DNA of 64,000 nucleotides, taken from contig NZ_CP015105.1 of NCBI RefSeq assembly GCF_002214545.1, positions 558,001 to 622,000 on the forward strand, given 5' to 3'. Position numbers and translations under genes: made by a program. Within the stretch, counting starts at the first letter, position 1. Each line of letters begins with the position of its first letter. Below the pieces are notes generated by a model. That model was not told the origin of the DNA, made no database searches, and saw nothing but the letters and a program-made list of their open reading frames with translations. Origin of the DNA: Thermococcus thioreducens. GTDB taxonomy: Archaea; Methanobacteriota_B; Thermococci; Thermococcales; Thermococcaceae. Below, one piece after another: positions 19,726 through 26,659 of this stretch.

Positions 19726-21168
19726 ATGTGTGAGTACACCTACGAGAACGGGCAGAAGTGCAGGCTAAAACCGGTTGAGGGTTCAAAGTACTGTCCCCTC
19801 CATATCCCCTACGATGAGGGGGAGCGGCTTTTGGGTGAGGAGATAAAGAAGGTCAAGGAAGAGGCCTTCCTCAGAAGACTCAAGGCGGGTCAGACTTATT
19901 TTGAGGGAGTTTACCTGTACGACGTTAAAATCAGTGATTTCCGTGCCGAAAAGTCCATAGTCTTCAAGAACTCCCGCGTGAAGACGATACTCTTTGACTC
20001 GGCGAACGTTCCCGGGATAACATTCTACAACTCCCGGGTGGGCAGACTCGTTGTATTCGGGAGTGAGCTGGGGACGTTCCTCCTCCACGGTTCCCACGTC
20101 TTCGGCCTGAACCTGCTGAGGGTGAGGTTCTCCAACTCCGTGTATGTCAGGAATTCGAGCGTCCGCTACCTCATGATAAACTCCACCGAGTATGTCGGCG
20201 GAGGTGAGAAATGGGAGGAGGAGTACGGTGAGAAACGGGCCGTGGGCAGGATAGAGCTGAGCGGCCTGGAGAACGTGAGAAGGATTGGAATTAACGTCCG
20301 ATATCCCCTTATGAGGAAGATACTGGAGGAGCACGGGATAAGGCCCTCTTCATCGTCCGAGAGGAGCGTTAAAGCCACCTCCCTTATTATGCGTGACATC
20401 CAATTTGACAGGGCGGCCAGGTTCAAAAGACAGGTGAGGTTGAGTATAAGGCGGTTCCACGGCAACCTCGTCCTTGAGAACCTTGACATCTTCGGGCACG
20501 CGGAGATCCTTGCCAGCTGGCTTAAGAATCCAGAGTTTGTTCATACGAGGGTCATGGGCAACATGATATTCCGCAGAGTCTCATTCAACGGAGACTTCGC
20601 TTGGAACTCGACTGTTCTGCCCAACATCCCGGTTGAACTCAGCGTTGAAGGATTCGTTGAGGTCGAGGGGTGCAGGTTCAACAGCCACCGCGCGGCGGAG
20701 GTGCTCTACCGCCTCGCAAGGATAAGCTGGGAGAGGAACGGGGACTTTGAGAGGGCCGACCGGTACTATTATCTGGAGATGGTGGAGAAAAGGCAGTCCC
20801 GCCTGGCCGGAAGGAGGAGGGGCATTAAAAGGCTTTTCCTCAAAATGGAGGCGCTCTTTGAGTGGCTTTTCGCGGACCTGACCTGCAAATACGGTACCGA
20901 CTGGAAGAGGCCCATACTGATATGGCTTGGCGCGGTCAACGTCTTCTTCCCCCTGCTCTTCTTCCTGACCAAAAGCGTTGAGGGGTTGTCAGGGAGTATG
21001 AGCTTCCTCGACTACGAGTACTTCAGCGTTGTTACCGCAACCACCCTGGGCTATGGGGACTACCACCCGATAGGCGTCGGCAGGGTCATCGCCTCGGTGG
21101 AGGCTCTGTTCGGAATGTTCATGTGGGCGGTGTTCCTGACAGTCTTTGCGAGGAGGTACATGAGGTGA
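19726..21168 (+). CDS. K+-type ion channel fused to a beta-helix-like domain with N-terminal Cys/His motif
   Basis: 480 residues. The N-terminus MCEYTYENGQKC...KYCPLH gives a C-x8-C-x12-C-x2-H pattern, probably a small zinc site often seen before pentapeptide repeats. Residues about 60-340 are repeating short beta strands (FKNSRVKTILFDSANV, FYNSRVGRLVVFGSEL) like a right-handed beta-helix. The C-terminus has two transmembrane helices (about 402-420 and 455-477) flanking a pore loop with TTLGYGDYHP; GYGD at 442-445 is the K+ selectivity filter. It likely forms a tetrameric K+ channel gated by the cytoplasmic domain; the ligand is unknown. The ATG follows GGGAGAG. Confidence 0.8.
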   Translation: MCEYTYENGQKCRLKPVEGSKYCPLHIPYDEGERLLGEEIKKVKEEAFLRRLKAGQTYFEGVYLYDVKISDFRAEKSIVFKNSRVKTILFDSANVPGITFYNSRVGRLVVFGSELGTFLLHGSHVFGLNLLRVRFSNSVYVRNSSVRYLMINSTEYVGGGEKWEEEYGEKRAVGRIELSGLENVRRIGINVRYPLMRKILEEHGIRPSSSSERSVKATSLIMRDIQFDRAARFKRQVRLSIRRFHGNLVLENLDIFGHAEILASWLKNPEFVHTRVMGNMIFRRVSFNGDFAWNSTVLPNIPVELSVEGFVEVEGCRFNSHRAAEVLYRLARISWERNGDFERADRYYYLEMVEKRQSRLAGRRRGIKRLFLKMEALFEWLFADLTCKYGTDWKRPILIWLGAVNVFFPLLFFLTKSVEGLSGSMSFLDYEYFSVVTATTLGYGDYHPIGVGRVIASVEALFGMFMWAVFLTVFARRYMR

Positions 21169-21172
21169 GAGG

Positions 21173-22306
21173 ATGATAGGCCTTATAATCAACCCAATAG
21201 CCGGAATGGGCGGCAAGGTCGCACTCAAAGGCACCGACGGGGTCGTCGAAGAAGCGATTAGGAGGGGGGCCAGGCCTATTGCTCACGACCTTGTGAGGCT
21301 CTTTCTGGAGGAGCTCTCCCACTACGACGAGGCCGGTGGAATAAGGTTCATTACGGGCCCGGCCCCACTGGGAGAGGACGTTCTTAGGGAGTTTGACTTT
21401 GAGTTTGAGGTGATACGGCACAGGGAAATCGGCTACCGGGAAGTCGATGGGGTCAGGATACCGGACACGACCTCAGAAGATACCAGGGAGCTTGCGAGAA
21501 GGATGCGTGGAAGGGTTGATCTCCTCCTTTTTGCGGGCGGAGACGGAACGGCCAGGGATGTGGTTGGGGCAATCGATGAGAATCTTCCGATCCTTGGAAT
21601 CCCTACGGGGGTTAAGATGTACTCCGGTGTCTTTGCCACCTCTCCGGAGGACGCGGCGAGGGTTCTGGTGGATTTTCTCCACGGGCGCGCCAGGCTGGAG
21701 GAGCGTGAGGTAAGGGATATAGATGAAGACGCCTACCGCCACGACGAGGTTAAAGCGAGGACCTACGGGAAGGCCATCGTCCCGGTTGTCGAGACCCTTG
21801 TGCAGGGCAGCAAGGAGAGGATTCCCCTCAGCGAGGAAGACGAGCTTGAGGCGATAGCTGAAGCCGTCGCCGAGGAAATCCTGGAGGACGATGGAATATA
21901 CTTCCTTGGCTCCGGTTCGACGGTGAAGAGGATAAAGGACAGACTGGGAATAGAGGGAACCCTCCTCGGGGTTGACGTTGTTGAGGTTAGGGACGGCAAG
22001 GCCAGGCTCGTTGTTAGGGATGCCACTGAAAAGGACCTGCTCCGTTTTGCCGATAGAGGACCCAGGGTGGTTGTCACGGTTATAGGCGGTCTCGGGTTCC
22101 TTTTCGGGAGGGGGAATCAGCAGTTCTCAGCGGAGGTGTTGAGGAGGATTCCCCGGGAGGACATAATCGTCGTGGCAACACCTTCCAAGCTTGAAAACGG
22201 CCCGCTCAGGGTTTATACTGGGGATAGGGAGGTGGATAAAAAGCTCAGAGGGTATATCCGGGTTCGTGTGGGCCCCTGGATGGAGAGGCTCGTTAGGGTC
22301 GTTTAG
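21173..22306 (+). CDS. ATP-NAD kinase-like protein (COG3199 type)
   Basis: A 377-residue protein starting with MIGLIINPIAGMGGKVALKG, the N-terminal fold of the NAD/diacylglycerol kinase superfamily, with LLFAGGDGTARDVVGA (about 117-132) as the GGDGT ATP-binding motif. It resembles the large archaeal NAD-kinase-like family rather than canonical NadK. It probably phosphorylates NAD or a small cofactor; the exact substrate is uncertain. It starts 5 bp after the channel gene and follows GAGAGG, so they form an operon. Confidence 0.85.
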   Translation: MIGLIINPIAGMGGKVALKGTDGVVEEAIRRGARPIAHDLVRLFLEELSHYDEAGGIRFITGPAPLGEDVLREFDFEFEVIRHREIGYREVDGVRIPDTTSEDTRELARRMRGRVDLLLFAGGDGTARDVVGAIDENLPILGIPTGVKMYSGVFATSPEDAARVLVDFLHGRARLEEREVRDIDEDAYRHDEVKARTYGKAIVPVVETLVQGSKERIPLSEEDELEAIAEAVAEEILEDDGIYFLGSGSTVKRIKDRLGIEGTLLGVDVVEVRDGKARLVVRDATEKDLLRFADRGPRVVVTVIGGLGFLFGRGNQQFSAEVLRRIPREDIIVVATPSKLENGPLRVYTGDREVDKKLRGYIRVRVGPWMERLVRVV

Positions 22307-22363
22307 GCATTTAAACCAGAAGCCGTTTATAGAACCTTCCCCTATTTCCAACCGGTGAACCCC

Positions 22364-23263
22364 ATGAAGTACAGCCGTATAGCGGTTAGGCTCTTTGAGC
22401 GGGAGGGTGAGGACACCTTCTACGACCCCGCTTACCACGGGAGAACCCTCAAGATATTCGGCATGGATGAGTGGCCGGGAAAAGCGCTGAAGTACTTTGC
22501 GGATAGGTACCGGGAAATTGACTACGGGATCGTTATCTTCGACACGGAGGGAGAGTTTCCAGAGGAAGGTTTTGACACCATCATCCGGATAAGGGATGGC
22601 CAGGGAACGGGTCTCGACCCCATAGTCCTGGCTGAGAAAGGCCTTCTCGACGGCTACACCGCGGCAACGATAGTCCAGACGGTTTACGGGCTCGACAGAA
22701 CCCTGACGGAAAGACTCTACGCCGATTTCCTTGCCGGAAAGGTGAAGAGCGTTCCAGAGGCAGTTAAGTCAGACGGAAAATACGCCGAGGTTATCCGGGA
22801 AAGCTACACTCTCCTGGACGAGGCATTCTATTCCGGAAGGCCCCCCGAGTTTGGAGATAACATTCTGGTGGAGCTGGGGGAGACCTACAGCATAACCCTT
22901 GCGGGTATAGCGTTTCTGGTTGTAAGTGCGGGGGTCAGGCACAGGAGGAGGACGATGATAGGGGTCAACGATGCGGCCGTTTTGGCGTACACCACAGCCG
23001 GCGGTGCCGCAATACCGCTCATAACGAGGCCCCTTCGGGCGAGGGTAACGATTCTCGCGACGCAGTACGCCATAGATTCTATAATGAACTTAGCCGGCCC
23101 GAGCCTGGTTCTCTACCACGACCCTGACACCCAGAGCGTCATCTACGAGACGAACGGCGTCCCACCGGGCCCGATGAGGAAGCACGTCCACAAGGGGGAG
23201 GCGGCCTTCATCTACCGCACTCCAGAAACGATAAACGTGGAGTGGGGGGAGCTGCCCCTTTGA
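22364..23263 (+). CDS. Degenerate HerA/FtsK-like P-loop protein (probable pseudo-ATPase)
   Basis: 299 residues from ATG 22364 after GGTGA. I do not recognise a named family, but the layout matches HerA/VirB4-type ATPases: strand plus degenerate Walker A (LKIFGMDEWPGKALKYFA), second strand VIFDTEGEF (normally D-x-x-GE), GLDPIVLA, a degenerate Walker B MIGVNDAAVL without the DE pair, and ILATQ at the place of the motif III Gln. The P-loop lacks GxxGxGKS, so ATP hydrolysis is unlikely. It lies 57 bp after the NAD-kinase-like gene with its own TATA-like AGCCGTTTATAGAACC. The role is unknown. Confidence 0.6.
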   Translation: MKYSRIAVRLFEREGEDTFYDPAYHGRTLKIFGMDEWPGKALKYFADRYREIDYGIVIFDTEGEFPEEGFDTIIRIRDGQGTGLDPIVLAEKGLLDGYTAATIVQTVYGLDRTLTERLYADFLAGKVKSVPEAVKSDGKYAEVIRESYTLLDEAFYSGRPPEFGDNILVELGETYSITLAGIAFLVVSAGVRHRRRTMIGVNDAAVLAYTTAGGAAIPLITRPLRARVTILATQYAIDSIMNLAGPSLVLYHDPDTQSVIYETNGVPPGPMRKHVHKGEAAFIYRTPETINVEWGELPL

Positions 23264-23307
23264 TTCACTTTTCCCGAACTACAGTCTTTCAAAGGAAAAG
23301 ATGGAAA

Positions 23308-24504
23308 TCACCTCAGGCTCCTCACCAGCTCCTCCATGACGCCGAGGAAAGTCTCGACCTCTTCAAGGCTGTTGTAGACGTGGAATGACGCTCTTACGGT
23401 GCCGTTTATTCCGAGCCTCTTCATAACAGGTAAAGCACAGTGGTGGCCACTCCTAACCATGATGTTGTGGTTGTCGAGAACCGCGGCAACGTCGTGGGGG
23501 TGAAGGCCGGGAACGTTGAAGCTCACGACACCGGCGTGTTTCTTCAGGTTCCTCGGCCCGTACCACGGAACTTCCAGCTCATCAAGCCCCTCTGTTATCC
23601 TCTTGACCAGCTTGTGCTCCTGTCTTTCGATCTTGTCTATCCCTATTTTCTCTATGTACCTTATTCCGGCGGCGAGACCTATCGCACCGCCTATGTTGGG
23701 CGTTCCTGCCTCGAACCTTTCGGGAGGCTCGGTCAGCTTGTAGCAGCACAGGTCAACATCCTCTATCGTCCCTCCGCCTATCAGTGGGGGCTCGAAAGTA
23801 TCGAAGAACTCCTCGTTGATGTAGAGGACCCCAATTCCCGTGGGCCCCATCGGCCCCTTGTGGCCGGAAAGTCCGAGGAAGTCGGCGTTCATCTTCCTTA
23901 CATCGACCTCCATGTGGCCGGTGCTCTGGGCGGCATCGACGACGAATATCGCTCCAGCTTCCTTGGCCATCTTGCCAAGCTCCTCGACCTCGTGGATAAC
24001 GCCGAGGGCGTTGGAGACGTGCTGAACTGCTACAAGCTTTGCACCTTTAATCTTCCTCTCTGCGTCGCTCAAGTCCAGGTTGCCCTCGTCGTCGCCCTCG
24101 ATGAACTCCAGCTTCAGGCCGAGCTTTTTCGCTAACCTCTGCCAGGGGAGCAGATCGGAGTGGTGCTCGTAGGGAGTCGTCACTATCCTGTCGCCGGGCT
24201 TGAAGATGTGCTCAAGGCCGAGGGCAACTAAATTGAGGCTCTCGCTCGTGTTCTTGGTGAATACTATCTCCTCGAACTTGGCGTTGAGGAAATCGGCAAC
24301 CACCTTCCTGCTCTCCTCGTACTTGTGGGTTGCCATCTGGGAGAGCCTGTGTATTCCCCTGTGGACGTTGGCGCGGTACCTGAGGTAGTACTCGTCCATC
24401 GCCTCTATAACCGGCCTCGGCGTGAGCGAAGTGGCCGTGTTGTCGAAGTATATGACCTCTGAAGTCAGGGGTATGTCCTTCCTAACATCCTCCGGGATCC
24501 TCAT
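23308..24504 (-). CDS. Cysteine desulfurase (SufS/CsdA type, group II)
   Basis: A 398-residue class V aminotransferase-fold enzyme. PLP Lys216 is in LSGHKGPMGPTG, His and Asp ligands lie in VDAAQSTGHMEV, and the catalytic Cys356 is in RSGHHCALPVM, the arrangement of SufS-like enzymes. It releases sulfur from cysteine as a persulfide for Fe-S clusters or thio-modification. The start overlaps the stop of the 97-residue gene upstream by 4 bp (ATGA), with GGAGGTGG before it, so the two are translationally coupled. The 3' end is 44 bp from the convergent pseudo-ATPase gene. Confidence 0.92.
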   Translation of the reverse strand: MRIPEDVRKDIPLTSEVIYFDNTATSLTPRPVIEAMDEYYLRYRANVHRGIHRLSQMATHKYEESRKVVADFLNAKFEEIVFTKNTSESLNLVALGLEHIFKPGDRIVTTPYEHHSDLLPWQRLAKKLGLKLEFIEGDDEGNLDLSDAERKIKGAKLVAVQHVSNALGVIHEVEELGKMAKEAGAIFVVDAAQSTGHMEVDVRKMNADFLGLSGHKGPMGPTGIGVLYINEEFFDTFEPPLIGGGTIEDVDLCCYKLTEPPERFEAGTPNIGGAIGLAAGIRYIEKIGIDKIERQEHKLVKRITEGLDELEVPWYGPRNLKKHAGVVSFNVPGLHPHDVAAVLDNHNIMVRSGHHCALPVMKRLGINGTVRASFHVYNSLEEVETFLGVMEELVRSLR

Positions 24505-24794
24505 GAAACCACCTCCAGAACTCCAGCACAGTCATATATCACACGGGCGATGGATTCGCCCGTCTTCGAGTCCTCCAGCAGTTTGATTATTATCTTGCCG
24601 CTTGGGTAGACGCTGACTTCGTAGCCTTCCATTTCAAGGATCAGCATCATCCCCGGCAGGAGCTTCTTTACCGTGTACCCCCTCTCCCTGAGACACTGCG
24701 CAGTTCTGGTCAGATCGACCTTCACCTGGCGCTCCCATGAATAGCCGCTTATGACGATGCCCTTCATCGTTACGCATGGTTTTGCGATTATCAT
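24501..24794 (-). CDS. Small protein of unknown function coupled to cysteine desulfurase
   Basis: 97 residues, not recognised. It is a soluble alpha/beta-looking protein with three cysteines (PCVTMKG, AQCLRERG, YDCAG) and a hairpin EVSVYPSGKIIIKLLED, which recalls the PSGKIV hairpin of TBP-like folds; this likeness is weak. Its stop overlaps the cysteine desulfurase start by 4 bp, so it may be a partner, sulfur acceptor or regulator. ATG 24794 follows GGTGAG. The promoter is AGCTATAAATCG near 24825-24836 on the minus strand. Confidence 0.7.
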   Translation of the reverse strand: MIIAKPCVTMKGIVISGYSWERQVKVDLTRTAQCLRERGYTVKKLLPGMMLILEMEGYEVSVYPSGKIIIKLLEDSKTGESIARVIYDCAGVLEVVS

Positions 24795-24801
24795 GCTCTC
24801 A

Positions 24802-24816
24802 CCGAGTAGAACTCGG
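24802..24816. repeat. Perfect palindrome in the leader of the desulfurase operon
   Basis: CCGAGT-AGA-ACTCGG is a perfect 6 bp inverted repeat with a 3 bp centre. It lies between the TATA box (about 24825-24836) and the ATG at 24794, overlapping the expected transcription start and ending next to the RBS. A repressor operator or an mRNA hairpin masking the RBS are both possible. Confidence 0.5.
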
Positions 24817-24872
24817 GAGAAGACGATTTATAGCTTTCCCTAACCCAAGGTTAAGGACAAAAATGGGAAAAC

Positions 24873-25889
24873 TCAGCAGACCCTCGGTACGGGGTCTCCA
24901 GCAGGTGGCTCAAGGAAGCGTTTTCCGCCTATGCCTGTCTCGACCAGAACTTTACCCCTATAGCGGTCTATGACCTCGCCTATTATGGCCGCGTTCTTGC
25001 CCTTCTCAGTGCGCCTCATAGCCTCCAGCGCTTCCTCCGCGTGCTCCCTTGGAACGACCATGACGACCTTGCCCTCGTTGGCCACATCGAAGGGGCTTAT
25101 TCCGAGCATGTCGCTCGCCGCCCTGACCTCCGGCCTGACGGGGACATCGTTCTCCCTTATGAGTATACCGACGTCCGCTTTTCTGGCCATCTCATTGAGG
25201 GCGTTGCTCAGTCCGCCCCTCGTCGGATCCTTCATGGCATGGATGTTCTCCCAGCCTATTGCTTTGGCTACCGCCTCAACGACCTCCCATACCGGGGCCA
25301 CGTCGCTCTCCAGCTCGGTCTCGAAGGCTATCCCCTCGCGGTGGCTCATCAGCGCTATCCCGTGGTCGCCAACGGTGCCGCTGACGAGGACGGTATCGCC
25401 GACCTTCGCCCCCGAGTCGGTTACCGGCCTCTCAGCGATTCCGATTCCAGCTGTTATGACGAAGATTCCTATCTCGTCCTCGACGACCTTGGTGTCGCCG
25501 GTGACTATGGGGACAGGCACTTCCTTGGCCGTTTCATCCATCGAGCGGAGGATTTTCTTCAGGTCTTCACCGTCGAACCCCTCGCCGATTATCATGGAGT
25601 TGGCCAGAGCGAGGGGCCTTGCTCCCATGACCGCTAGATCATTCACCGTCCCGCTGACTGAAAGACGGCCGATGTCTCCCCCCGGAAAGAAGAGCGGCCT
25701 CACTGTGTGCCCGTCTATCGTGAAGACGATGTGCTTATCTCCGAGGGGTATCGTCGCTCCATCGTCGAGGGCATCCAGCCCGATTCCTCCTGCGCTCTTG
25801 AGGGTCAATGTCCTCAGTATGACGTCCCTCAAGAGCTCCTCCATTATTTCTCCGCCTGCTCCGTGTTCGAGCTTTATTTTCTCCACCAT
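24873..25889 (-). CDS. hypE: Hydrogenase maturation factor HypE
   Basis: 338 residues of the PurM/SelD-like ATP-dependent family. Seen are KLEHGAGGEIMEELL, GLDALDDGATI, TIDGHTV and FFPGGDIGRLSVSGTVNDLAVMGA, and a C-terminal PRVC. Cys338 receives carbamoyl from HypF and is dehydrated to thiocyanate, the source of the CN ligands of [NiFe] hydrogenase. I place the start at ATG 25889 because GGAGG is then correctly spaced and the length equals that of T. kodakarensis HypE as I recall it; an ATG two codons earlier would overlap the HEPN stop by 4 bp. It is the last gene of the hypF-MNT-HEPN-hypE string. Confidence 0.95.
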   Translation of the reverse strand: MVEKIKLEHGAGGEIMEELLRDVILRTLTLKSAGGIGLDALDDGATIPLGDKHIVFTIDGHTVRPLFFPGGDIGRLSVSGTVNDLAVMGARPLALANSMIIGEGFDGEDLKKILRSMDETAKEVPVPIVTGDTKVVEDEIGIFVITAGIGIAERPVTDSGAKVGDTVLVSGTVGDHGIALMSHREGIAFETELESDVAPVWEVVEAVAKAIGWENIHAMKDPTRGGLSNALNEMARKADVGILIRENDVPVRPEVRAASDMLGISPFDVANEGKVVMVVPREHAEEALEAMRRTEKGKNAAIIGEVIDRYRGKVLVETGIGGKRFLEPPAGDPVPRVC

Positions 25890-25891
25890 AC

Positions 25892-26287
25892 TCATTCCTC
25901 CAAAAAGCCTTTAGATGAGAGGTATTGCCTTGTGAATTCAAGGAACTCCTCGGCGTGCTTAATCTGTTGCAGAGACGTCTCCTCAGGGATGTCGTTCATT
26001 ACAGAGTAGTCACCTACCTGTCTTACCTCAAAGGCAAGCGTGATGTAAGTAAAGAACCTGTAGGGAACTTCACCGGTCTTCACGAACTCCTTGCCAAGAA
26101 GAGCTATCAACGCCGAGTGCTTTGAGACGCTTATCCCCTTCGTTAGCAGAATCGCCTCAGCGCAGTAGAACATGGTATAATAAGCCCTCGAAACTGCGAA
26201 GTCGTACATGCCACTTTTGTGGAGTGTTCTCGCCGCTTCGAGACTTCTTTCTGCCTTATTAATCATCAACGGAATTCTCTCTTTCAT
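25892..26287 (-). CDS. HEPN domain protein
   Basis: 131 residues, all helical, with the HEPN pattern NKAERSLEAARTLHKSGMYDFAVSRAYYTMFYCAEAILLTKG and a later RQVGDYSV. It pairs with the nucleotidyltransferase gene upstream (4 bp overlap) as in MNT/HEPN modules. I do not see the Rx4-6H RNase motif in the usual position, so it may be the non-toxic minimal type. Its stop abuts hypE. Why it sits in a hydrogenase maturation operon is unclear. Confidence 0.85.
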   Translation of the reverse strand: MKERIPLMINKAERSLEAARTLHKSGMYDFAVSRAYYTMFYCAEAILLTKGISVSKHSALIALLGKEFVKTGEVPYRFFTYITLAFEVRQVGDYSVMNDIPEETSLQQIKHAEEFLEFTRQYLSSKGFLEE

Positions 26288-26610
26288 ATCCTGATCCCCT
26301 CGGTACTAACGTTCCATATCAACGGATCGCTGGACATTTTGGGGTTTTCAACGTATGGAATCAGTGAGAACACCACGCCGTACTTCAGAACCAATCCCGC
26401 CGAAAGCTTACCGATTCCCTCAAGTTCCTCAACACTGGGCCATCTCTTAACCACAACCAGCACATCAACGTCGCTGTCTTCCCTTGCCTCTCCCCTCGCG
26501 TATGAGCCGAAGAGGATTACCTCCACTAAGTCATCGCCGAGGATTTCTTGCAAACGGGACTTCACCTCACGCAGGATCTTTTCCAGTTCTTCTCTCTGGA
26601 TTATAGGCAT
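26284..26610 (-). CDS. MNT-type minimal nucleotidyltransferase
   Basis: 108 residues from ATG 26610 (GGTG six bases before; a GTG three codons upstream is open). The Pol-beta nucleotidyltransferase signature VILFGSYARGEAREDSDVDVLVV carries the GS motif and the two metal-binding Asp residues (DVDV). Such proteins transfer AMP or another nucleotide, in MNT/HEPN pairs often to the HEPN partner to silence it. The HEPN gene overlaps by 4 bp. It follows hypF by 49 bp and probably shares its transcript. Confidence 0.87.
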   Translation of the reverse strand: MPIIQREELEKILREVKSRLQEILGDDLVEVILFGSYARGEAREDSDVDVLVVVKRWPSVEELEGIGKLSAGLVLKYGVVFSLIPYVENPKMSSDPLIWNVSTEGIRI

Positions 26611-26659
26611 CAGCCACACCTATCTGATGATTGTCTCTTTCTGATTAAATCCTTTCCCT

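Noticed and set aside
24501-24794. TBP-like domain in the 97-residue protein
   Set aside because: Only one hairpin (YPSGKIIIK) is similar; the rest does not follow the TBP repeat.
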